The notes beneath the pieces were generated by a model. It did no database searches, was not told where the DNA came from, and saw only the letters and a program-made list of their open reading frames with translations. The position numbers and the translations under genes were made by a program. Below, piece by piece: positions 11,190-22,727 of a DNA stretch of 64,000 nt (its first letter is position 1; each line of letters starts with the position of its first letter). Source of the stretch: Phallus indusiatus (taxonomy: Eukaryota > Basidiomycota > Agaricomycetes > Phallales > Phallaceae); NCBI GenBank assembly GCA_027605045.1, contig JAQFWX010000013.1, forward strand, positions 186,001 to 250,000, given 5' to 3'.

Positions 11190-11834
11190 TTATAACCGGA
11201 TCGCGAGTTTGAAACTAGATTGTGAAAACTGAAGGGGCGTAGGGTGGTAGAGGCTTGGAGGGTATTTGTTCGTGTTCATAAGGAATCGGTGGGGACAAAC
11301 GAGAATGGCGAGGAGGTTGCACGAGAGGTTCGGCGGCCAGTACTCTCGCGTAATTTCTGCTGGACGCGCTGCAACGGGATTCTCGTTAAAACGTCTAAAA
11401 CCAAATCCTTGTGTGTCTCTGCCAAATACTTCATAAGATCGCAACGCCCTAGCTACCTGTTCGTCGCTGTAAACGCCAATGGGCGATCTCCTGTCGAATT
11501 CCTCCCTAGTGGAGGGGTGGAATACAGATGTGACAACCGTGACTTCTGCTCTGTTCAATAAAGCGATTCGGAGCGCCTAAGGCGCCGGCACTTGGCCTTC
11601 CTTTGCCTTCACCAGAGGCCCTGTCGACGTCGTGATAACGGGGCGATTGTTCCTTTGTTCGAACCGGTAAAAGGGGCGAATGGGCTGGCGGCTGAAGAGG
11701 ACGCGGTGTATAAAGCTGGCCTGGGAGAGGCCTGGTTCGCTTTGGGATCTAATATAAAAAGTCCTCATCCGTTCTTTGAACGTGTAAACCAGAGGTTCAC
11801 CGGCTTGCGCCGAACCTAGCGCCGAACCTAGCAA
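11190..11834 (-). pseudogene. Decayed relative of the disordered-protein gene at 1804-2866
   Basis: Reading the minus strand, a Pro-rich segment (QLYTPRPLQPPAHSPL), then GKGRPSAGALGAPNRFIEQS, then DEQVARALRSYEV correspond in order to QSYRPMTPPPLSPN, GKAKALDAQSQFVES and DEIVRALQVAKT of the gene at 1804. The corresponding pieces fall in different frames with stops between them and no N-terminal exon was found, so I read it as a degenerate paralogue. Introns could explain part of the frame changes. Confidence 0.4.
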
Positions 11835-12904
11835 GAATGCATCAGCAGGTCCTGCGGAGCTCGAGTCGGAGTGTGAAGGGGTTCAGCCGAGCCTACACGT
11901 GGCCTAGGTAATGCATAGAGTCAAGTTTGAACGCTGGAAACAACGCCGCCCGAATCCCCATATCAATTCACTATTTCGTCTGCGATATAACTCCGCTCAG
12001 AAAGCCGCATGAGTCTTTGTGAAGAATTCCGGCGAAATGCGGGCTATTTCGCATGAATGAATCATAGAGTATTTATATAACATTTCGTTGCCACCTCATC
12101 CACCTCCGGGCCCGATTTCATGAGATCTCGTCTGCTTCGAAATCTTCTTACCAAAACACTAAATTACCTTCCCCTAAAGGCAAGTTTATCCACTTACCAA
12201 AGCGCAGTTGAACCCAAGCGATCAATCAGCGGTATTCCGAACAGACCGTAGATGTGCCAGGTCCATTGGATGGACATGGACTAGACTTGATTGGGTCGTC
12301 AGTCAGAAAGGAATTGAGACGATGAGCTCAAAGAAAAAATGCAGCCATCTGTCTGGGTGTAAAAGGAAATAGCCTAGACATTAATTGCAAGGGAGTGCCA
12401 GTGAGGCAACGAAAGCGAAGGGACAGTTCCTGTTGCCTATGTAATATTAGCAGGTCAATATACTAGGGGGAAAATGACTATTCAATAGAATAGAAATGAA
12501 TAACATGACGCGGACAAAGTGATAATACGATTGAGGCAGTGCAACCTTCCGGCACTTGCGAATTTGAAAAAAAAGAAAAAAGGAAGATCAAGAGGAAATT
12601 CGAAATTCAAATAACCCCTTGACTTAAGCCTTATCAGTCATGGGAGATCTGCTATTATCAACAATTTTTGTCTGCTGAGAATTTTTTTGCTAATGACATC
12701 TCGATTTCTCACTTTCATATGCATGCTACAGTAGGTACCTCGGCCGCACTTAAAAGGCTAAAATCTGTTTGGGAATCGATAATAAATGATTTTTTGATCA
12801 AATGGTTCCCAATGTGGCAACGGCTCAAAGTTCGACAGGCTTGAAGGACGGCTTATCAGAAGTCATTGTAAAATTGAGGAAACCGCAGCGATTGATCCGA
12901 CATG
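11835..12904. other. Intergenic; partly shared with the region upstream of block C
   Basis: No gene seen. Stretches such as 'cagtcagaaaggaat.gag', 'gggagtg.cagtgaggc' and 'aatgaataacatga' recur in order at 24360-24440, so the B/C duplication once extended upstream of the recognisable zinc-finger gene. Confidence 0.5.
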
Positions 12905-14640
12905 AATATGCAAACGATTTACTTGTCGGTCTACAATATAAAAGATTCAGTTTCTAGTTTACAAAGATTGGAATCAAGTTCACTATTCCTTTGCGCAGTT
13001 ATTTCACATGAGCTTTGAAAACATTTCACTGGTGTGCAGCTTACTACTCAGTCATTCTTCTTACCTCTATTAACCTTGACTTTTAGAGTCATTACATCCT
13101 GCAAAAGGTTGACTTTACCAATGCCGACTCCCTTCAACCATATATTCAGGAAATACTATTCGAATCGATGTCCATCTTTACGTGCAGATTTCCCGACTGT
13201 CACTATGCTCACTTCTTCAATCCAGAGGACACCGTCCTCCACATTCAACTTGTACACCTCAAACTATTCAACCCGAACGTGAGCAAAAGGTTTGTGTGTT
13301 TATGGTATGTGCTGAGCCTCATTGTGATGTTCTATACAATGCTTATCCTTCGCATCGTGAACATTACATAGCGGAGCAGAGTTCGCTAGACTTGCGGATG
13401 GTAACCGGCATGTTGTATGCAAACAACTCGGTCCACGCTTTCGATGTGATCGTTGGTACGTCCCCTAGTACTCAGAATCCGTAGTTCATGGTCTTATTTG
13501 GGGAAACACATTTTAGCCCTAAAATCTTTCCTAGAAAAGATGCTTTGAGGGTACATACCCTGACTCGCCACTGACCAGCGTCCATTAATAGATGTGAGCC
13601 AGAAACGGCGACACTCTAAGGAGAATGTAATGCACTACATATGCACGAAATGTTCAATAAAATCCTTTTTGAAAAAAAAAAGTAGATACAACTCGGCAAC
13701 AGTCTGCTTGAAGAAACAGGCATCTCGTATGTAAACAAGGTGACTGAGGTGGTTGGATGACGAGTAGTCCGACCTGTGAATGTTAGCTTGTGGGATATAT
13801 TTGACAATCATCAGGCTGAGTACGAATGTTGCTTCAAGCAGTGTAAACACAGCGTCAGATCTTCACAACGCAAGTCAAAAATAAGGACGAGACCTGTGAA
13901 GGAGAAGGCGTTATGTAATGATTGCATGAAGGAAAGATCCGAAAACCTGTTTTTTGTTGGATGTGATTGGATGTGATCAATTGTTGGATGTTTACGCGCG
14001 CATACGTGGTTTCTTACATAGTTTCATTGGAGGAATCATGGGAACGTCAACAATACGTGATGTTGACTGGCCATCGTCAAAATGCGTCCATTACCCTCAA
14101 CTCTAACAATCAAGGTTTTCTTTCTTACCTCCCCGTGCTTCAGCTTCCCGATATAATCGTTGCTGTGCTCTGACAAGTCTACTAGGGTTAGGTATGGAGA
14201 ATGGACAAAGTCATCAAATGGGGTAAATATGAGTACCGCGATGAAGATGAACAGACTACATCACCGAAAACCTGAAGAAGGGGCAGAACTCGTAACTTTA
14301 TTAATGAGGATTTCCACGCGACGCCGATGAATCGATGACCTGTTGAGCTCACGGGCGCCAGAGCAATTGCGCGTTGCCCTTCTTCTGTTTATCTTCACTT
14401 GAGAAAAAGGTCTCTGATTTTTGCATCACAAGGTTGTTCGCCGATGAATAGAGACAATCATTTCTGTATTTCCGTTTGTTCCGATGTAGACACTATAACG
14501 ACAATTGTACGGGATTCATAGTACTGCTTTCGGTCCACTGTTGCAGCCCAGTGCGAGATCTTGTCAGGTGTTAAGAATATCGTTATTTTGTCATTAAAAT
14601 GATCATACACACCTAGTTAGGCGCACAAATTCTCAAAGCT
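12905..14640 (+). repeat. Partial copy B of the block (zinc-finger gene and flank, no F-box gene)
   Basis: Collinear with 24561-26480 except that it lacks the 0.23-kb insertion found in copy C at 25038. It ends at 'cacacctagtta', after which unrelated sequence follows instead of the rest of the block. Confidence 0.85.
13008..13371 (+). CDS. Small C2H2-like zinc-finger protein with hydrophobic C-terminal tail (102 aa), copy B
   Basis: Exons 13008-13031 and 13087-13371 join in frame across an intron ending TTTTAG. The finger reads FTCRFPDC...HIQLVH and the tail is FVCLWYVLSLIVMFYTMLIL. Three extra codons lie between the shared DF.N.DS and IQE motifs compared with copies A and C. The reading frame is intact although this copy has lost the neighbouring F-box gene. 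Function unknown. Confidence 0.5.
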
Positions 14641-14892
14641 TTCGCCATACGGAAAGTTGGACGAGCCAGAGGGAAAACGGAGGAGGAAAGGAGGGAGAGG
14701 AGCAGCGACGATCGATGAAGCACGCCCGTGAGAATGTGACACCCCACAACGCCCCACTACGCGCCTGGGCTATGCCCTCTGGGACTCAACAAATTCACAC
14801 ACATACGGCGTACCTACATTGTAAAAGCAGTTTCATTATTATTTCATGCGCCATAGCCGTCAGCTCAAGTCGGATTTGAAGTCGCCTTATAA

Positions 14893-15203
14893 ACTCTTAT
14901 AACAATTATTTGTATTGCATAGAACAACAAGAACCAAAATTAATTTTGACACCATGATGACGTTCAGTGAGAATCGCTCTCAGCTACAGTTTGCAAGTTG
15001 TCCGATTGAGACGTTGAAGTCTTCATCCTTTTCCAGCTTTCTTCATGTGTACTTTCTAGAGATCTTCGCAGACTATTTCCTGACTGAGCATTTGTCGACG
15101 TTCCAGTTATTTCTACGCCAAGCTTGTTATCCACCGCGCTGTCATTCTCGGACCAGCCGGGCTCGCTAAGATATTGGTCGAATACGGTGATCATTCATTG
15201 CGA
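14893..15203 (-). pseudogene. Fragment of the FunK1 kinase 3' exon, interrupted by a LINE
   Basis: From 'cttataacaattatttgtattgcat' the sequence duplicates 19669-19985, including the last 76 codons of the kinase (ITVFDQYL.EPGWSENDSA ... PVAESDSH-type ending). No catalytic region is present. The copy continues for only about 15 bases (15686-15700) beyond the LINE insertion. It cannot encode an active kinase. Confidence 0.8.
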
Positions 15204-15671
15204 GTCCAAAGTGCACAGAGAGAAATGAAACGGTCATACACTTCCTGTTACACTGTCCGGCACACCGAGTTGCCAGAGGCGTCATACGAAAAGTTCTCAC
15301 ATACTACCTATTCAACATACGAGGTCTGCTCAATAATGAGAGAAGCCTTCACGCCCTCTGGACCTTTCTCGACAGCACAGGACGCCTAGCTCAACAATTC
15401 GACGCACTTGCAACCGGAAGTTCTACACATGCCAGGAGAACCGCGAGGAAAGAACAAACCCGAGCAAGACGTCAGACGCCTACTTTACCTTCCTTCCACA
15501 AACCTCACTCACACGGCCGAAGCACCTTTTTGAAGGACTGGCCACATCCCGGCGACGGGAACAGATGTTTTAGTTATAAAATTGTTTCGTATACAGACGT
15601 TCTTAGTTTACATGTACCGCTCAATGTCTGACCGGGGGCAACCCTATAGACAATAAATTTGATTAATCATC
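15204..15671 (+). mobile_element. 5'-truncated non-LTR retrotransposon (LINE) with 14-bp target duplication
   Basis: Translation gives the C-terminal region of a LINE polyprotein (ETVIHFLLHCPAHR, then RSLHALWTFLDSTGRL) ending in a stop, a short 3' UTR and a TAATCATCATC-like tail. It is flanked by a perfect 14-bp direct repeat, atcattcattgcga, at 15190-15203 and 15672-15685. This sequence occurs once, slightly different, at the empty site in the intact kinase copy (near 19961). Extreme 5' truncation and a variable-length duplication are typical of target-primed reverse transcription. Confidence 0.9.
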
Positions 15672-15936
15672 ATCATTCATTGCGAATTTGAAATGCTCTC
15701 GACTTTCATGATGTGAGCATCGATCACCTTATGGATGTTTTATTACATTAACGATTTAAGGGCAAGTGAGACTGTTACATTTGATTTGACAACGCGATTT
15801 CATCAGGTAATGGCGGATTCTCTATATCATTCCAACAACTCGTCAACACTAAAAATGAAGGTTGGTTCTGAATCATCGTTTGGGATCTTTAAATAAATGA
15901 CTTACATAAAAGTCTACCAGTGCGAAAGGCTTTATA

Positions 15937-18904
15937 CTAGATGGAACGACGTAAGTCAACACTATTGAGTAAATTAATGCTAAGTAAACCTTCACGAACC
16001 GTCACTGTAGTTTTTTCACAATGATTAAAGACAAGTATACCGCAATGAAGCACATCAAGCGTCAACCTGCAGCTTTCCTCCTTTCCGTCCGAGTTATTGC
16101 GCTTTATCCGAGTCGTAAGCATCAGCTCACAAGTAGAACCTAGCGCAATGAAAATGATATGTTGATCCAATAACAGCTGGGGCTAGCCAAAGACATTAGA
16201 TATCAGATATACGAATCGTCTCGATGAGTGGTATTATGACCTTTGTTGTTCCTTTATCTTGCCAAAAGAAGCATCGGAACTCATGAGGTTCTGAACTCGA
16301 TCGGTCCACTAATCCTGGTCGATCTTGTATGAGAGAATGATTGACAGCCTTCGTCAGAAATGTTCCGTCGCCTTGAGCCAAATTGGCGTTGTTCCGCGAG
16401 TAATTGAATTTCAATAATGACGGATCAGCGTTACATGGCTCAAAATCGATGTTTCTTTGGATATTACAATATAAGGATTCAAGCTCCGTTTGACTGTCTT
16501 CGTCAATAGAGGGTATATGTCGTAATACAATATCGGAAAACTTGAGCAGATAGACGATCGCTCGTTCGCCCGGCTTGAAGAATAAGATTTGGTGTTTGAC
16601 AGGTGATTCTGGGTTTTCTAAAGGAAGTGGAGGGGGAAGATGATAGGCTTCTTGGAAAATAATGGGCTCGAAGCGAACGTTCTCCAGAGAACGCCCGACG
16701 GTCTTTTTTTTGGCAGAGATTTAAAATAAGAACGAAAATGCTGTATCAAATTGTAATGATTATTTACCTTGCAATAACGACATATCCACGACCAGTGTAA
16801 TCTGAAAGGGACGACGGCATTCAATTTTCCACAACACCTGCAAAGCCAACAGGAAGGATAGTCTGCTTGGATACAGACATCATCGTTCAACGTCATCAAA
16901 ACTCGCATCGCTTTGATCCCTGTTGGGTTTCGGATAAAGTGATATATGCGAGAAGCAAGTGAGGTCAGAACATATTGCCCGGTCAATGTATTTTACGTTC
17001 TTTGGAAGAAAGAATTCGGAAACACAACCAGGTGAAACCCACCACGGATGGGGATGGCGACAGATCGAACCATTTCCGATCCACTCAAACGTGATGCGTA
17101 ATTCACTCGAGCCCTCGTCTTGGTTGTCAGATACGCAAAAATCTTTCTATAAAGACTATTAAACAACAAAAAGCACGGAGGGAACGCAAATATTGTACTG
17201 CTACCTCAACATTTGACACCAGGAAAAAACCCGTGAAGGCATATTTCCAATAAAATTGGGCGAATTTTCCCCGAAGAGGTGTAAATCACTCCCTAAATCG
17301 GATGCCGCGACTGCACAGCCGTTAGGAATAACTGAGCTTCCTGTGGCAGAATAGCTTCATCGGAAGTGTTTTGAAGGTCGCTTTGCTCGTCCTGAGGGAT
17401 GAGTAAAGAATTCTCAGTTTCGGCGGAAATAAGTAGAGGATGGCGTTCGTCGCTTGAATTTTGGGTATTTATGACTGTTTAAACACCCATCTCATTTTCG
17501 GCGTGGTAATGCTGATATTCGTCGTCATTCCTTGGAGCGTCTAAAAGGGGATTGAACCTGGCCTGTAAATCAACGGCTATTTCACCTCCACTAAATGGTG
17601 TCAAAAAGTCTCTTGCGGATGATGGATCATCTTCCAGAGAATTTCATTCATCAAGAAGTGCTTTTTTTGCGTTCTGGATGCAGGTTCAGTTTACAGGTAT
17701 CGTTTATTTCTCTTGTTAAACCCCCACGCCCTGAAGCATTGCAAGCTTTTTCATTAAAACACATCGGGGAGGTGGAAAATATACCTTTTTAAAACGAAGG
17801 TATATGGGTTTATCCATTCAATATTTTGCCATGATTGGCCACTGAGAATGAGATGATTGAGACAATGTCCTTCGGTTCCTATACCGCCTGTTTCAGAGAT
17901 ATCCGGATATGTTTGGAGGGAATACAATAGATCCTGCGAAGTGTAAAAAAGAAGAGATACGTGAACGTATTGGTATAGGTTTCCGGAACAAAAAAACGCT
18001 AGTTACTTACTCCCGCCCAGACATATGGGAACCGGTTGATGAACATTGGGTTCGGGATGGCCATTTCCTTGGCGCTGAGTAGAAGCTTCCAAGGTAATTG
18101 AGGAACGATTTTGATCAGAACCCCTGGTATTGAAGTAAATGAACAGCAATGGAAATTATATTATCCAATACGCACTGTATTCGGCATGTTTGACTCTTTT
18201 GCGAGACCGCTTTGATTTCGTCGAGCTATTGCCGCTTTGAAAAGCTGGGGGTGTGGGAGTCGCCGTAATCTCGTTGTGCGTATCAGGTTCATTGACTAAC
18301 TCAGTTAGCGAAAAGAGGGATAAAAAATTACGGTAGAAGAACCCTACAGCAATTATACGAATCACGATTGGACGTAAGTCCCCAGGAGAGCTCGTTGTCC
18401 AAGCTTGCGAAGGTTATAGTTCCTGTGTTGTAGACGGAATCTGAACAATCTGAACACTTGGATCGACCACACAACACCAGAATTTACACACCAATTGTAG
18501 GGTGTTCTTGTGTTTGAACCGGTCGTAGACGCTCGTTTTCTGCCATTCTCTGAGGACCGCGACTAGATTGGTGATTGGAGAGGTAAACTCGCGGGGTGAC
18601 CGCGATCCGATTAATATTGGACCATGGTTGCCAACTCTTGATAAGGAAGGAGCTGAGCAGTTTCTCGGAGCTCACAATGAGCTTGACGGAAATATGTGAG
18701 TTCGTTTGAATCACGAGTCGTTGACTCAGTAGCGTAGTCGTCAGTTCTAGTTTGCGTGTCAGCGATGTCGAAAGCGACATTCCCAACATTCCATAAGAAG
18801 GGATCCATTTGCATAAATCCATTATAGTACGTAGATTGGTTTGGCTGCATCCCAAATGCGTGCTTCGATACGTCTAGTTGTGAGATCGGAAGAGAAACGT
18901 GCAC
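15937..18904 (-). CDS. Multi-exon gene, tentative AlkB-like/2OG-dioxygenase-type fungal protein with Cys-rich zinc-ribbon-like segment
   Basis: The probable start is 18904 (MHVSLPISQLDVSKHAF). Many short exons follow on the minus strand, with disordered Ser/Thr/Pro-rich text (e.g. TATPTPPAFQSGNSSTKSKR at 18156-18365). A firm intron lies at 16703-16767 (GTAAAT...AAG). It follows a segment CWLCRCCGKLN...WSWICRYCK with four CxxC-type cysteines, like the zinc-ribbon-like domain of a mushroom AlkB-like family. The C-terminus (ALGSTCELML ... RLTLDVLHCGILVFN) resembles the last strands of an AlkB-type double-stranded beta-helix ('slG...l.l.hGdilvm'). I do not see the HxD iron-ligand motif, and the final ORF is separated by a stop at about 16196, so the gene may be damaged. 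The family assignment is inference. Confidence 0.35.
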
Positions 18905-18949
18905 TTCATTATAAGCGTGAGAAAAGTGTGCGCGTATCTCTTTCTGATA

Positions 18950-19606
18950 AGCTTGTCTGAGAGGTACTATTTGTATCCATTCAGCACTGATTCAAGGCTG
19001 TAAATTCCTTCCATTGGGCAGCTCGCGAGAATGCGTATTCCCCATACTCAAAATTCCGCGTCGGCGCTGCTCACCAAAGAGGGAGACATTATCACTGGAG
19101 CAAATATCGAAAATGCATCACATGGTACTGTCATCCCTTTTTTTTCAAAAGCCATCTATTAACGTATGTCATCTCTTGATCGTTTGGTTTTACAGGTGCA
19201 ACCATTTGCGCAGAAAGGACCGCGCTTGTGAAAGCTGTCGTGCGTGGCTTCGTCGTTCATAAAGTCGATGGCAGGTCAATGCTTATTAGTCTTCATCGAT
19301 CCGTCATCTAGAGCGAGAACCGGAAATAATTTCTCGCGCTGGCTGTAACGAGGTATGGTTCGTTTCGACATTCAAATGTGGTTATTCAAAAAGTGCTTGC
19401 ACCTTAGCGATGTACCTGAAGCTATTTCTCCCTGCGGTATATGTCGACAATTCATCAGGGACTTTTGCCACTTGCAGACTCCTATTCTCTTGGTACATGG
19501 CGATTGGAATCTTGAGACGGATCATGATAAAGTAAAAACGGTAACCTCGGATGAGTTACTTCCTTATAGTTTCGGACCCGAAGATTTAGATGAACCAAGA
19601 GTTTAG
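18950..19606 (+). pseudogene. Cytidine deaminase pseudogene (CDA family)
   Basis: In order it shows NAYSPYSKFRVGA, LLTKEGDIITGANIENASH, then after a GTACTG...TTTTACAG intron GATICAERTALVKAV (the catalytic CAE motif), FLALAVTS, then after a second intron DVPEAISPCGICRQF (the PCxxC zinc ligands) and a normal C-terminus ending ELLPYSFGPEDLDEPRV. Lesions are a short deletion after FRVGA that shifts frame, and an in-frame TAA immediately before FLALAV. Functional enzymes deaminate (deoxy)cytidine for pyrimidine salvage. It is divergent from the gene starting at 18904, with only about 50-100 bp between them. Confidence 0.75.
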
Positions 19607-19734
19607 GAATAAGAGTCTAGATGTGTTGTAGGCGGGAGGCGGCTGAGATGATGCCCTTACCAATCTTATAACAATTATTTGTATTGCATCGTTCTATGCT
19701 ACATTGTTTAGCCTAGGGTATTATTCGTTGACGT

Positions 19735-22082
19735 TCAGTGAGAATCGCTCTCAGCTACAGGCTGCAAGTTGCCCGATTGAGACGTCGAAGTTTTCGTCCT
19801 TTTCCGGCTTTCTTCATGTGTACTTTCTAGAGATCTTCGCAGACTATTCCCTGACTGAGCATTTGTCGACGTTTCAGTTATTTCTACGCCAAGCTTGTTA
19901 TCCACCGCGCTGTCATTCTCGGACCAGCCGGGCTCGTCAAGATATTGGTCGAATACGGTGATCATCCATTGCGAATTTGAAATGCTGAGGAGATTAGCCT
20001 TGTGTGCAATGATCATTTCGTCCTTCTTGGAGATTTCCATGAGTTTCGTTTCCCAAAAAGATGGCTGGGATGGATCTTCTACATACCGGATGGCCAGTCT
20101 TTCAGTCAGCGTTTTGAGTAAAAAAAAAGATTTTGGCTGCGAAAACCGGCTTTACGTAGCTTTAGACGAGTAAGTGATTGGAGAACTTTTTGCTCTCCTC
20201 CATAATAATCTCCAGATGAGCTTCGATAAGATTCTTCGTACGTTTGCACCACGAAACGAGCCACCTTGGATGGATTTGATTCGGCCAGCTTATTAGCCGT
20301 ATGCATGAATGCCATCCAAGTCAGGAGATGAACAAATGATTCCAAATCATCCGTCAGATTGTGAGGTCCTGGGGGGGTCACTACATCAAGCAGCAGCCGA
20401 GCTGCAATGAATTGCCAAGTGCCCTGATATGCGCGTTGAAAATAAAATATAGGAAAATTCGAAGCTTCTCATACCGTCCTTTCAATTTCCCTGGGCGCTG
20501 GGTCTTCATTCGTATTCTTGGATAAATCCCAATCAATAAGAAGTGCCTGACCATCATAAACCATGACATTGTTCACGCTGATATCTCTATGTAATATGCC
20601 AGTTCCATCATAAGCTTTTTGATGTGCTAATGAACGGGTTAAATAAAACGGAAGGATCATATCACTAATAGAACACACCAATAATAGCTTGACGTATCAC
20701 TTGTACAAGATGTTTTGTTGAAGAGAACGTTGTGAGAGGAGACGCGACTTCTTTGAGAACTAGCCGATAGTGTATGTGTTTGCGCAGGCGTTTAGGTTTG
20801 TTAATGGCCCATGAACATTCAGGTTCCTCTATCAACACGTCTTGAGTACGCGACGCGTGGTTTGCAATGACTGCGGCGTCAACAACTGTTGCTATGTGAG
20901 GCACTTGTTTTTCATGCAGTTTGGCATAAATTTTGTGCTCGAGTTCTTGAGAGGCATAACGCCAGGCGTCCTTGAGGAACACTACAGTTTTGTGTTGTAT
21001 AGAATAGGCACGGAAAGATCTAGTAGAACGTCCCAGAGGAGACTTGCTTGATCCCATGTATGTCCTACGGGCGACGATGTATCCTCCTTTGTTGGGTGAC
21101 ACAGAGAGTTGTACGAGGTTGGCACTGGAGGGTAATCTGAGAGCTTCACGAGCGGCGGCGGCGTCTGCATGCGAGGCTTTAGTGACTGTAATGTCCACTC
21201 CTTGTTCTGTTGGTGTTGCATGAATAAAGCGAAAGAAGAACTCGAGAAGAAGGGGATCGGATAGCTTGATCTTTTCAGTGACGACCATTCCAGATCGGTC
21301 CCAGCGAAGTATCCTAAAATATGTAGGTAGAAGAAACATTGAGAAGACGTGCGTCCAGAATTGAGCCGATTGTTGAGCAGTGGCGTAGGTGGTGATTTGA
21401 CCTAGATTTTTTCTCGCGCCTATAGATGAGCGTAATAACGTGTTTTACGGTCCATTTGCGTCAAGAAAAGGGTCATCGCATGGGTCAACTTTGAATTCCA
21501 TCATTATATCTGGTTGCGTGGGATCGTTTAAGTCCAGATCAGCTGAGGCATCGAGGTAAGCACAGATATTGGGACGAATGGTGACGTTGTTGAAAACTTT
21601 CATGACCGCTGAAGAGGTGTTGCGGAATTGTAATAACGGACATAAGAGTCCAATGTTCTTGATCTGTAATTAGTTAGATCATATAGCTCGCAGAAAAATG
21701 AAATAGAACTAGAACTCACAAATATGGGGTAGATGAGCTTTTCATCTTTGAGATGTTCCAATGATTTGATTTCGGTGCGAAACTGATCAAGGTCCAAGGC
21801 CTCCAATGTAAAATTCTTATTATTCGGTAGATATCTGTCTAAGAATGATCGTGCTAAAATGGGACCGACAATTTTGCCAGTAATCTCGTCCGCCATATTC
21901 TTGACGCGAATATCCAAGCTATCCTGTTCCAATGTATTCTGATATTTGCTCGCAGATTTGCCCGAGATAGGTGCGCTGTCTATGACTAGACTATTTGTCT
22001 TGCTTTTCGGCGGTGTTGACGATGTAGCACGTTCGCTGTTATCAGGTACGGGAGAGTTGTTTACTGTGCATGATGTGGTCAT
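19735..22082 (-). CDS. Fungal-type protein kinase (FunK1 family), possibly frameshifted
   Basis: Start 22082 (MTTSCTVNNS). Exon 1 ends at 21720 with GTGAGT and exon 2 begins at 21663 after CTAACTAATTACAG. Later exons give the FunK1 N-lobe (ATAQQSAQFWTHVFS, ILRWDRSGMVVT), the catalytic loop HRDISVNNVM, the metal-binding equivalent LIDWDLSK, and GTWQFIAARLL..DDLESFVHLLTW. The HRD Asp, the loop Asn and the second Asp are present, so catalysis is plausible. Two problems are visible. The junction near 21430 does not close in phase with the obvious splice sites. A run of nine T (minus strand, near 20128) is one base short of linking the kinase to its C-terminal exon (19735-20126). The 3' exon is duplicated at 14893. 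FunK1 kinases are greatly expanded in mushrooms; the substrate is unknown. Confidence 0.75.
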
Positions 22083-22727
22083 TTTCAAAATGAGGACGTG
22101 AAGCTCGAAAAAACGCATACGTGAAAAAAAAACGCACTAGTACTTTATATTTCTTCTACAGCGGATACATCAAACGGTCTTGAAAGGCAACGAAGCAACG
22201 AGGACTCAGGACGAGGGCTGACCGGCACTCACGTGACAAGCACCGGGTATCCATCGGGACCCGGGTAAGAGTACTTGAGCTGAGGTACCTACATCTTCCT
22301 CTAACATTGCCATCGCTGTATGAAAATGCTCGCTTCATGATATGCCCAGTTTTATTGTAAGTAAGTCCTCTTCTTAATCCTATTTTTGATTGAAATCCTT
22401 GGGCACAATGTATTTATCTTTGCCTTAAAATTAGATCTGACGGTCTTCTTCAATCTCTTCAGATGAACCACCCGACTGGTTTCTCGCCAATCACTGTAAG
22501 TTTTCCATTATGTGTCTGAGTCGTATTTGATTTAAAAGTTTCTCAGTTTACATACTTTTTATCTCTTCTATAGCTCTTGTAAAGGTGTTATTCTTTATCT
22601 AATTGAAACCGCAGATATCACCACTATTACTAACCACGTCACCAATGCCATCCATACCCACAGCACCAGGTCTCTTGTTAACTTGAGGGCGCGCCTTTTT
22701 TTTTTTGCTTTTTTTTTAAGTCTTAAT
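22083..22727. other. Intergenic between the divergent kinase and the convergent Zn2Cys6 gene
   Basis: Apart from the kinase promoter side and the 3' end of the gene ending at 22728, I see only a possible tiny spliced plus-strand ORF (ATG at 22463, GTAAGT at 22496) that I do not support. Confidence 0.35.

Noticed and set aside
15937..18904. TET/JBP-type DNA dioxygenase expanded in mushrooms
   Set aside because: Tempting because of the 2OG-like C-terminus, but none of the TET/JBP hallmark motifs is visible and no KDZ transposon is nearby.
22463..22727. Tiny plus-strand spliced ORF (MNHPTGFSPIT..., GTAAGT donor)
   Set aside because: A good donor and start context, but the result is only about 34 residues of Pro/Ser/Thr without a CaaX end or any family, so I do not claim a gene.
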